Positions 34,377 to 42,114 of a stretch of DNA of 64,000 bases are shown here, in pieces. The position numbers and the translations under genes were made by a program. The stretch is from Agromyces sp. H66 (GTDB lineage: Bacteria > Actinomycetota > Actinomycetes > Actinomycetales > Microbacteriaceae): NCBI RefSeq assembly GCF_004959775.1, contig NZ_SJZG01000004.1, forward strand, positions 169,196-233,195, given 5' to 3'. Every line of letters starts with the position of its first letter. Position 1 is the stretch's first letter. The notes under the pieces are model-generated. The model was not told the DNA's origin and searched no databases. It saw only the letters and a program-made list of their open reading frames with translations.

Positions 34377-35563
34377 TATCCACCGAAGAGAGCGCCGAAA
34401 GTTGGCCATTGGTGAGACTTGGCGCACTGGTCCAGTTCAAGAGCGGTGACGCCATCTCGGGCGAGAAGATTCGGGATGAAGGCGACTACCCCGTTTTCGG
34501 TGGGGGCGGCTTCCGCGGCTACACGGACACGTACAACACCATGGGAGACCGTGCGCTCGTCGGCAGACAAGGTGCACTCTGTGGCAATGTCACGTTCGCG
34601 CGTAGCCGCTTCTTCGCGACTGAGCATTCGCTCGTGGCGCACCCGCGTACCGCCTTCGACGCGCGATGGCTCGCGTTTCTTCTTGAAGCAATGAACCTTC
34701 GCCAGTACTCGATGTCTGCTGCACAACCGGGGCTCGCGGCGGAGAATCTGGCGCAGCTTCGAGTCCCAGTGCCGCTGATTGCGGAGCAAGAGGCGATTGC
34801 AGAGTTCCTCGATCGGGAGACGGCGGAGATCGACGCGTTCATCGCGGATCAGGAGGAGCTCATCGCCCTGCTGACGGAGCGCCGCGCCGCGACGATCAGT
34901 CACGCAGTCATCAGGGGGCTCGATCCTTCCGCCCAGACCGCTCCCACTGGCGTAAATTGGCTGGGCGACATTCCGTCGCATTGGACGGTGCGTTCGGCCA
35001 TCGCGATCGGTCGTACATTCGGCTCCGAGCCCATCGCGGAAGATGAGCTTGCCTCCGAGGGGGTGATCGCCTTCCTCAAGGTCTCGTCGTTGTCCTCCTC
35101 GTCGCTCCAACTTGAGTCGATCGATTGGTATGTGAACGACAGCCAGCGAGCCGTCACAGGCGAGTTTGTAGTATTTCCCAAGCGCGGTGCGGCCATCTTC
35201 GGGAACAAGGTCAATGTTGCGACTGGTCCCGCGGTCATTGATCCGAATCTGATGGGCTGGCAACTCTTTCCGTCAAACAGCCCGAGGTACTTCGCATATG
35301 TTCTCAAGTGCGTACGTCTCGAAGAGCTCGCCGACGTCTCGACCGTTCCACAGATCAATGTGAAACACCTCAGGGAGCTTCGCTTGCCGGTACCTCCGGT
35401 TGATGAACAGGTTCGGATTGCGCACCACATCGACAGGGAGGTCGGGGAACTCGATGCCGCAATCGCCGACGCCAGCGAAGCGATCGCCCTTTCCCGCGAG
35501 CGACGCGCCGCACTGATCTCGGCAGCGGTGTCGGGCAAGATCGACGTGAGGAGTGCCGCGTGA
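34373..35563 (+). CDS. hsdS: Type I restriction-modification specificity subunit S
   Basis: 396 residues from GTG 34373 (GTGA overlap with hsdM). Two target-recognition domains are each followed by a conserved helical spacer: TRD1 about 10-135 with VPVPLIAEQEAIAEFLDRET, TRD2 about 200-345 with LPVPPVDEQVRIAHHIDREV. The two spacers form the coiled coil that fixes the distance between half-sites. The recognition sequence cannot be read from the protein. Base composition is visibly lower in GC than the neighbours, usual for hsdS. GTGA overlap with the next gene. Confidence 0.93.
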   Translation: MISTEESAESWPLVRLGALVQFKSGDAISGEKIRDEGDYPVFGGGGFRGYTDTYNTMGDRALVGRQGALCGNVTFARSRFFATEHSLVAHPRTAFDARWLAFLLEAMNLRQYSMSAAQPGLAAENLAQLRVPVPLIAEQEAIAEFLDRETAEIDAFIADQEELIALLTERRAATISHAVIRGLDPSAQTAPTGVNWLGDIPSHWTVRSAIAIGRTFGSEPIAEDELASEGVIAFLKVSSLSSSSLQLESIDWYVNDSQRAVTGEFVVFPKRGAAIFGNKVNVATGPAVIDPNLMGWQLFPSNSPRYFAYVLKCVRLEELADVSTVPQINVKHLRELRLPVPPVDEQVRIAHHIDREVGELDAAIADASEAIALSRERRAALISAAVSGKIDVRSAA

Positions 35564-36423
35564 GGCCGCAGACGATCCAGATCTTCCTGCCGACGGGCGA
35601 TCCGAGCGGTATCCGGCAGGCGGAGATCACGACGCGTACGGTGCGGGTGTACGACGTTCCTCGCTCGGAGTTGCGGCGATTCGCCGGGCTCTCGGCGGCG
35701 CACCAGCCCGGCGTCTACTTCCTGATCGGGGAGGAGTCCGACGAGGCATCCGTCGACGATCGGCCGCTGCTCTACATCGGCGAGTCCGACGATGTCAGCG
35801 TGCGACTCGGTCAGCATGGCGCCGATGCGGCCAAGGCGTTCTGGAATCGGGCGCTCGTCGCGGTGTCGCTGACCGACAGTTGGACCAAGGCGCACACCCG
35901 TCAACTGGAGTTCGACGCGCTCGCGAGCGCCGCGAGTGCTGCGTCGCATCGTCTGCAGAACGGGAACACGGGGTTCAGCCGCAAGCTCCAGGACCCGATC
36001 GCCGCGGACTGCGCCGAGTACTTCGAGACGATCGAGGTGCTGGTCTCGACGCTGGGGCACGACTTCCTCGAGCGCGCGAAGAGCGCGGGCGAGGTGGGCG
36101 CCGACGACACCTATTCGATAACTGCCAAGGGCGCGACGGCGCGGGGCACGTACTCTGCGGCCGGGTTCACGGTGTTCCGTGGCTCTGGCGCGAACGCGGT
36201 CGTCAATCGCGAGGCGCATCCGCGAGTGCACTCGGCGCAGGGGCGCCTGCTCGCCCAGGGCGTGCTCGAAGCGAATGGAGACGGCTTCGTCTTCACACGC
36301 GACCACACCTTCACGTCGCCATCGGGCGCGGCCGACGTCGTGTTCGGCCGGTCCGCGAACGGATGGACGGAGTGGAAGACCGCCGACCGACGCACGCTGG
36401 ATTCTCAGGTGCGAGTGCAATGA
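35560..36423 (+). CDS. GIY-YIG nuclease-family protein with DUF4357
   Basis: 287 residues from GTG 35560, overlapping the hsdS stop by 4 nt. GVYFLIG (51-57) and LLYIGES (70-76) are the paired strands of a GIY-YIG core, followed by an Arg (VRLGQH) and a Glu (RQLEFDAL) suited to catalysis. The C-terminal part (about 225-280, FTSPSGAADVVFGRSANGWTEWK) matches DUF4357. Such genes recur inside type I R-M loci. The role is not established, though cleavage of modified or single-stranded DNA is possible. Confidence 0.85.
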   Translation: MRPQTIQIFLPTGDPSGIRQAEITTRTVRVYDVPRSELRRFAGLSAAHQPGVYFLIGEESDEASVDDRPLLYIGESDDVSVRLGQHGADAAKAFWNRALVAVSLTDSWTKAHTRQLEFDALASAASAASHRLQNGNTGFSRKLQDPIAADCAEYFETIEVLVSTLGHDFLERAKSAGEVGADDTYSITAKGATARGTYSAAGFTVFRGSGANAVVNREAHPRVHSAQGRLLAQGVLEANGDGFVFTRDHTFTSPSGAADVVFGRSANGWTEWKTADRRTLDSQVRVQ

Positions 36424-36449
36424 ACGACGGTCGCGGTTGTACCGATAGC

Positions 36450-36494
36450 GTGACAATCGTTCCATATTCGTGACATTCGTACCAGAATCGTCAC
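36450..36494 (+). promoter_or_regulatory. Repeat-bearing promoter/operator of the nucleotidyltransferase gene
   Basis: GTGACAATCGTTCC (36450-36463) and GTGACATTCGTACC (36470-36483) are direct repeats exactly 20 bp apart, two helical turns. An inverted half AATCGTCAC (36486-36494) abuts ATG 36495. The gene product has an N-terminal winged helix, so self-repression is plausible. Confidence 0.6.
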
Positions 36495-37121
36495 ATGAAC
36501 CTGAGCGAGCCGCTCGCGGGCATCACCAGCGAGGTCGAGGCCGCGACGCTTCGCGTGCTCGCCCGCAGCGACGCGGGGTTCTCGGGTCGGCAGGTTCACC
36601 AGCTGGCCGGCGTCGGCTCCACGACGAGCGTGCATCGGGCGCTCACACGCTTCGTCCGAGTCGGGCTCGTCGATGCGGAGTCGCGACCGCCGGCGATCAT
36701 CTACCGCCCGAACCGGCGGCACGTGCTGTGGCCCGTGATCGAGTCGGCCCTCGACACGCGCTCCCGTGTGTTCGCCGACCTCGACCGGTTCTGTCGTGAG
36801 GAACTGCCTGGCGAACTCGACCTCACCATCGTCGTGTACGGCTCGGTCGCTCGACGCGAGTCGTCGCTCGAATCCGATCTCGACCTATTCGTCGTCTACC
36901 CCGACGGCATCGATCCCGACGCGCAGGCGGAGTACAGCTATCGGCTGGAGCAGCACGCGGAACGTCTCACCGGGAACGAGACGCAGATCTACGCCGTCAC
37001 GCGCTCTGAACTCCGTCGTCGCGAACGCGATCGCGACCCGCTGCTCGCGAGCGTGATCGCCGACGGCATCGTCGTGCACGGATCGCAACTGCCCACCGCG
37101 CAGAGACGTCGCGCCTCGTGA
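36495..37121 (+). CDS. Winged-helix plus nucleotidyltransferase-domain protein
   Basis: 208 residues. An N-terminal winged helix (about 10-65, SGRQVHQLAGVGSTTSVHRALTRF) is fused to a Pol-beta-type MNT nucleotidyltransferase with VVYGSVAR (113-120) and SDLDLFVVYP (127-136), giving GS and DxD. The third acidic residue is less clear. MNT proteins are usually antitoxins to HEPN toxins or AMPylating enzymes; no HEPN gene adjoins. In this setting it may be a transcriptional regulator or a modifier of R-M subunits. The 72-nt gap after the GIY-YIG gene holds the repeats listed above. Confidence 0.75.
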   Translation: MNLSEPLAGITSEVEAATLRVLARSDAGFSGRQVHQLAGVGSTTSVHRALTRFVRVGLVDAESRPPAIIYRPNRRHVLWPVIESALDTRSRVFADLDRFCREELPGELDLTIVVYGSVARRESSLESDLDLFVVYPDGIDPDAQAEYSYRLEQHAERLTGNETQIYAVTRSELRRRERDRDPLLASVIADGIVVHGSQLPTAQRRRAS

Positions 37122-37170
37122 GGTGCTGAGCGAGCAATCCTCAGCCCGAGGTGCTCGCCAAAACACATGG

Positions 37171-37221
37171 TTGCGACTCGACCGGCGATCAGCGTATGTT
37201 TTTCCTGAGAAAACATACGCT
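37171..37221 (+). promoter_or_regulatory. Promoter overlapped by a perfect 31-bp palindrome (operator)
   Basis: AGCGTATGTTTT (37191-37202) and AAAACATACGCT (37210-37221) are exact inverted repeats around a 7-nt centre. A -35-like TTGCGA (37171-37176) and an 18-nt spacer place TATGTT (37195-37200), within the left arm, as the -10. The palindrome would therefore block polymerase when bound. Downstream are the AlbA_2 ATPase, hsdR and thermonuclease genes. Confidence 0.65.
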
Positions 37222-37238
37222 CGAGACACGGAGGCGCG

Positions 37239-38984
37239 GTGGGCATACGTTTTCACGACGACGATCCCGTCTCTGACGAGGTGCAGCGTGTGCTCACCTC
37301 ACTCGCCGGCGGCACTCCGCTCGAGCGGAAGCGCGTCGATCTCAAGGAGGAGCGTGGCCGGCGCGACAAAGGCGGAGTGCTCTCGCCTCCGGTTCCGCAG
37401 AGCGAGTCGGCCGCCAGGCACCTGGCGGGGGAATGCGCCTGCATGGCCAACACGCCGGGCGGCGGAGCCCTCATCGTCGGCGTGGCCGACGATGGCGCAC
37501 TCGTCGGCACGGGCTTGGACGCGGAATGGCTTCGATACCGCATCTACGAACTCACCGATCGACGGATCACCCCCGATATCCGTGTCGTCGACGTCAACGG
37601 CGTCCGGCTCCTGACGATCATCGTGGTCGAAGCGCTCGAGCCGATCACCTTCAACAACAAGCTGCTGTGGAGAGTGGACACGAACTGTGTCTCGATCGAC
37701 ACTGCAACCTGGGTAGCGGGTCGAGCGCACCGGCCGATGAGCGACTCGAGCGCGCTTCCGTCGACCTTCACGATCGCCGACGTCCGCCCGGTCGCCATCG
37801 CTCGCGCCCGCGAATACCTGAAGGCATCCGGCGAAACGCGCTCCATCGAACTGGCACGCTCGACTGACGCCGACATGCTCCGGCGACTGAACGCACTGAC
37901 CGCCGACGGCCATCTGACCCGTGCAGGCGCGTTGCTCTTCGTCGGCCGTGATGAGCCGGCGCTCGATTACGTGCGCCGAAAGATCGTCGCCGGCGACAGC
38001 GTGAAGCGGGTGTCATTGTCGGGTGTGGCGGTGCTGGAAGAACTGGCCGAGGTCGAGCGAGAACTCGAGGCTGCCAACGATGTCGTGTCGCACATGGGCG
38101 ATGGTTTCGCGATCGGCCAATTCCGTGAATTGCCTCCGACCGCCGTTCGCGAAGCAGTGGTGAACGGGCTAGCCCATCGCGACTGGGCCGACCCGCGCCC
38201 GACGGTCGTCGAGCACATCGGCGGCACGCTGACCGTGACCTCGCCCGGCGGATTCGTCGGTGGGGTCGACGCTACGAACATCATCACGCACCCCTCCCAG
38301 ACCCGGAACCGGGCGCTCGCCGACCTGCTCGCGGCATTGCGGATCGCCGAGCGTGAAGGTGTGGGTGTCGACCGGATGGTTCGTGACATGGTGCGACTCG
38401 GGCGGCCCTCGCCGATCATCCACGAAATCGCCGGACCTCACGTACGCACCACGCTGGTGGGCGGCGTGGTGGATGCCGAGTGGGTGCGGTTCCTCGGTGA
38501 TATCGAACCAGGCGAGTACGGGAACGACCTCGACGTCATCCTCATCCTCGACCGTGCAAGTCGCACCGGCTGGATCGACATCGAACGTTTGGCCCCCGTG
38601 CTGCAGCGCAACATCGGCGAGACCGAGCAGGCGATGGCGCGCATGCTCACCCTTCGGATCGGCGAGCAACCGCTCGTCCGACAGATCGCCGGGGTTCCCG
38701 AATCCGCGTCGCCTGCGTGGACCTTGACGGATGCCGCTCGCCGCCGCCTTCCCGCCCGGGTCGACGATGCGTTGAGTATCCGAGCACGAGCCGCGTTGGC
38801 GATGGACTGGGCTCGAGCGCGAGGACGCATCAGCAACACCGAACTCGCTGACCTCACCGGCGTGCAGCAGCCCAATACGCTTCGACTGCTCAAGTCGTTG
38901 GTCGAACGTGGGGAACTGAGGCCGTCTCGGCCGAATGCACGCGGGCGCGGGCTCTACTACGTTCCCGTTGACGGGAAGGAGTGA
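37239..38984 (+). CDS. AlbA_2/Schlafen-like DNA-binding plus GHKL ATPase, C-terminal winged helix
   Basis: 581 residues from GTG 37239 (GGAGG 4 nt upstream). An AlbA_2 domain (about 30-150) carries ERKRVDLKEE and ACMANTPGGGALIVGV. A HATPase_c_4 module (about 295-385) has VREAVVNGLAHRDW and GVGVDRMVRDMVRLG. The C-terminus (about 525-575, ISNTELADLTGVQQPNTLRLLKSLVERG) is a winged helix. This COG2865-type architecture is usually taken as a transcriptional regulator or ATP-dependent DNA sensor and is common in R-M loci. Its stop is 1 nt before hsdR, so it shares the palindrome-bearing promoter and may bind it. Confidence 0.82.
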   Translation: MGIRFHDDDPVSDEVQRVLTSLAGGTPLERKRVDLKEERGRRDKGGVLSPPVPQSESAARHLAGECACMANTPGGGALIVGVADDGALVGTGLDAEWLRYRIYELTDRRITPDIRVVDVNGVRLLTIIVVEALEPITFNNKLLWRVDTNCVSIDTATWVAGRAHRPMSDSSALPSTFTIADVRPVAIARAREYLKASGETRSIELARSTDADMLRRLNALTADGHLTRAGALLFVGRDEPALDYVRRKIVAGDSVKRVSLSGVAVLEELAEVERELEAANDVVSHMGDGFAIGQFRELPPTAVREAVVNGLAHRDWADPRPTVVEHIGGTLTVTSPGGFVGGVDATNIITHPSQTRNRALADLLAALRIAEREGVGVDRMVRDMVRLGRPSPIIHEIAGPHVRTTLVGGVVDAEWVRFLGDIEPGEYGNDLDVILILDRASRTGWIDIERLAPVLQRNIGETEQAMARMLTLRIGEQPLVRQIAGVPESASPAWTLTDAARRRLPARVDDALSIRARAALAMDWARARGRISNTELADLTGVQQPNTLRLLKSLVERGELRPSRPNARGRGLYYVPVDGKE

Positions 38985-38985
38985 C

Positions 38986-41900
38986 GTGTCGATACAGCAC
39001 GAGATCGCGTTCGAAGACGAGATCTGCGCGCACCTCGAAGCGCATGGGTGGGTGTACTCGCCGAACGACGAGTTGTACGACGCCGAACGCGCGCTCGTGG
39101 CATCCGACCTGTTCGACTGGCTCGAGGCGACGCAACCCGATCAGCTGGCCAAGATCGTCAAGCCCGAGGCATCCGCTGCGGTGCAGGACCAGGCGCGTCG
39201 ACAACTGCTCGACCGAATCGGGCAGGTACTGGCGACCGATCCGATGAACGGCGGTGGCACGCTGAACGTGCTGCGCCGCCCGGTGTCGCACCGGAACGCG
39301 AAGCTGTCGCTGTTCCAGACGCGACCGGCGACCTCGTTGAACGCGACGACACTCGAGCGGTATGCGGCGAACCGGCTGCGGGTGATGCGGCAGGTCGAGT
39401 ACTCGACGAAGCACGGCGGCCGAATTGACCTGGCGTTGTTCGTCAACGGCATCCCGGTGGCCACGATCGAGCTGAAGACCGACCTCACCCAGAACCTCGC
39501 CGCCGGGCTCAAGCAGTACGCGCACGACCGCATCCCCACGGGCGAACCGCTGCTGACGTTCGGCCGCGGCGCGCTCGTGCACTTCGTCGTCACGAACGAG
39601 GAGGTGCACATGACCACGCACCTCGATGGCGCGAACACCCGGTTCCTGCCGTTCAACCGTGGCCGCGACAACGGCGCCGGCAACCCGCCGATGGATGACA
39701 CGAGCCCGACGGCGTACTTCTGGCGCGACATCCTCGACCGGGACACCTGGCTCGACCTCGTCGGGCGGTTCCTGCACTTCCGCTTCGACGAGCGCACCGA
39801 CCCGATCGACGGGAAGAAGTCGTTCACCCGGTCGCTTCGGTTCCCCCGCTACCACCAGTGGCGTGCGGTGACGAACCTCGAACGCGTCGTGCTGGATGAG
39901 GGGCCGGGGGAGAACTACCTGATCCAGCACTCGGCTGGGTCTGGCAAGACGGACTCGATCGCGTGGGCCGCGCACCGGATGGCGCAGCTGCACCGCCCCG
40001 ACGGCTCGAAGGTGTTCGACGGCGTGATCGTGGTCTCCGATCGGCAGGTGCTCGACGGGCAACTGCAGCGGGCGGTGGAGCAGCTCGAGACGACGTCGGG
40101 AGTGTTCCAGCCGATCACCCGCGGCGGTGAGGCGTCGAAGTCGAAGCAGCTCGCCGGCGCGCTGCTCGCCGGGAAGCAGATCATCGGGGTGACGTTGCAG
40201 ACGTTCCCGCATGCGCTCGAGGAGATCGAGAAGAACACCGGGCTGGCCGGGCGGACGTATGCGGTGATCGCGGACGAGGCGCACTCGTCGCAGACAGGCG
40301 AGGCGGCGGCGTCGCTGAAGCAGGTGCTGACGGCCGAGGGTCTCGATACGCGCTCGGCGGGCGCTACTCGACCAACGGATGAGGGTGACGACGAGGCATC
40401 CGTCGACGCCGAGGATGTGCTCGCTGACTACATGGCGCGCAAAGTCGGCATCGGGAACATCTCGTTCTTCGCGTTCACGGCCACGCCGAAAGGTAAGACC
40501 GTCGAACTGTTCGGCCGGGCCGACGAGGCCGGCGAGAAGCATCCGTTCGACCTGTACTCGATGAAGCAGGCGATTCAGGAGGGCTTCATCCTCGACGTAC
40601 TGAAGAACTACCTGCCCTACGACCTCGCGTTCGAGATCGCGCACAAGGACGACCCGGCCAAGCTCGACATCGAGGTCGACGTGCAGAAGGCGAACAGCGA
40701 GCTGATGCGGTGGGTCCGTCTGCACCCGACGAACATCTCGCAGAAGGTCGCGGTGATCGTCGAGCACTTCCGTGCCAACGTGCGCAGCGAGCTCGGCGGG
40801 CGGGCGAAGGCGATGGTCGTCACCGGCTCGCGCAAGGAAGCCGTGCGATACAAGCTCGCGATCGACGAGTACCTCACCGCGAACGGGCTGGCTGACGAGT
40901 TGGCCGCGCTGGTCGCGTTCTCAGGTGCGGTGACGGATGCCGCGGCCGGCACGGGTTCGCCGGCGGGCGAGTTCACCGAGGCATCCATGAACCCGGGTCT
41001 CAAGGGGCGGGCGTTGGAGGAGGCGTTCGCCGGCGACGAGTTCCAGGTGATGATCGTCGCGAACAAGTTCCAGACCGGGTTCGATCAGCCGCTTCTCGTG
41101 GGCATGTACGTCGACAAGAAGCTCTCGGGCATCACCGCCGTGCAGACGCTCTCGCGGCTGAACCGGGTGATTCCCGGCAAGGAGAACACGTACATCCTCG
41201 ACTTCGTGAACGACCCCGCCGAGATCCGCGCGGCGTTCCAGACGTACTACGAGGACGCCGAACTGCCGATCGACAAGGTGTCGGACCCGAACGTCATCCA
41301 CGACATGCTCGGCAAGCTGCGCAGCATGCACATCATCGACCGGCACGACATCGACGACGTCGTCGACGCGTGGCTGAACAAGACCAGCCACAATCAGCTC
41401 TATTCGAAGATCAAGGCCTCTCGTGATGTGTTCTGGGACCGGTGGCGTGCTGCGGTCGACGGCGACGACGGCCTCGAACTCGCGCGGCTCGAGGAGTTCC
41501 GCGCAACCGTGAACGCGTTCGTGCGCGCCTACGACTTCCTGTCGCAGATCCTCGATTACGGCGACACCGACATCGAGAAGTGGGCGATCTTCCTGCGCGT
41601 GTACCGGCGGGTGATCGAGCGTGAGGGCGGCGACCCCTCGGCGATCAGCACGGATGACATCGTGCTCACGCACTATCGGCTGCGCAAGCTCGATGCGCAG
41701 AACCTCAAGCTCACCGACGGTCAGGCGGGCGAGCTCAGCGGCGTCACCGCCGCCGGGTCGGCGCAGCCGAAGGAGACGAAGTACGGGTTGCTGCGCGAGG
41801 TGATCGACCGGATCAACCAGCTCTTCATCGGCACCGACGTCGACGAGGTCGATCAGGTGTCGAGCATCGAGACGCTCGCGCGGCACATGATCGACAGCGA

Positions 41901-42114
41901 GCGGATCCAGGCGCAGGCGATGGCGAATACTCCGGCCGACTTCGCCTCGTCGCCGACGATCCAGGTCGAGGTGGAGGACGCGCTCTACGCGGCGGCAGCA
42001 GGGCAGAGCCAGGCGTTCAAGGCCCTGCTGAAGTCGGCGGATGCCGCGCAGATCGCCGCGGTCGTGCTGGCGATGGGGCTGTACGAGAAGGCGCGGGCGG
42101 CCGCGGAGGCGTGA
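38986..42114 (+). CDS. hsdR: Type I restriction endonuclease subunit R
   Basis: 1042 residues from GTG 38986 (AAGGAG 4 nt before; upstream stop 1 nt away). The N-terminal PD-(D/E)XK nuclease shows Asp148 in GRIDLALFVNG and Glu162-Lys164 in IELKTD. The SF2 translocase has Walker A SAGSGKTDS (about 316-324), DEAHSSQTG and FTATPKG. The C-terminal helices bind M. It translocates and cuts unmodified DNA with HsdMS. The stop overlaps the thermonuclease start (GTGATG). It is separated from hsdMS by three genes and its own promoter. Confidence 0.95.
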   Translation: MSIQHEIAFEDEICAHLEAHGWVYSPNDELYDAERALVASDLFDWLEATQPDQLAKIVKPEASAAVQDQARRQLLDRIGQVLATDPMNGGGTLNVLRRPVSHRNAKLSLFQTRPATSLNATTLERYAANRLRVMRQVEYSTKHGGRIDLALFVNGIPVATIELKTDLTQNLAAGLKQYAHDRIPTGEPLLTFGRGALVHFVVTNEEVHMTTHLDGANTRFLPFNRGRDNGAGNPPMDDTSPTAYFWRDILDRDTWLDLVGRFLHFRFDERTDPIDGKKSFTRSLRFPRYHQWRAVTNLERVVLDEGPGENYLIQHSAGSGKTDSIAWAAHRMAQLHRPDGSKVFDGVIVVSDRQVLDGQLQRAVEQLETTSGVFQPITRGGEASKSKQLAGALLAGKQIIGVTLQTFPHALEEIEKNTGLAGRTYAVIADEAHSSQTGEAAASLKQVLTAEGLDTRSAGATRPTDEGDDEASVDAEDVLADYMARKVGIGNISFFAFTATPKGKTVELFGRADEAGEKHPFDLYSMKQAIQEGFILDVLKNYLPYDLAFEIAHKDDPAKLDIEVDVQKANSELMRWVRLHPTNISQKVAVIVEHFRANVRSELGGRAKAMVVTGSRKEAVRYKLAIDEYLTANGLADELAALVAFSGAVTDAAAGTGSPAGEFTEASMNPGLKGRALEEAFAGDEFQVMIVANKFQTGFDQPLLVGMYVDKKLSGITAVQTLSRLNRVIPGKENTYILDFVNDPAEIRAAFQTYYEDAELPIDKVSDPNVIHDMLGKLRSMHIIDRHDIDDVVDAWLNKTSHNQLYSKIKASRDVFWDRWRAAVDGDDGLELARLEEFRATVNAFVRAYDFLSQILDYGDTDIEKWAIFLRVYRRVIEREGGDPSAISTDDIVLTHYRLRKLDAQNLKLTDGQAGELSGVTAAGSAQPKETKYGLLREVIDRINQLFIGTDVDEVDQVSSIETLARHMIDSERIQAQAMANTPADFASSPTIQVEVEDALYAAAAGQSQAFKALLKSADAAQIAAVVLAMGLYEKARAAAEA

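Noticed and set aside
36424-38985. Search for a HEPN toxin gene beside the nucleotidyltransferase
   Set aside because: The only other frame with coding character is the AlbA_2/GHKL protein, which lacks a HEPN RxxxxH motif.
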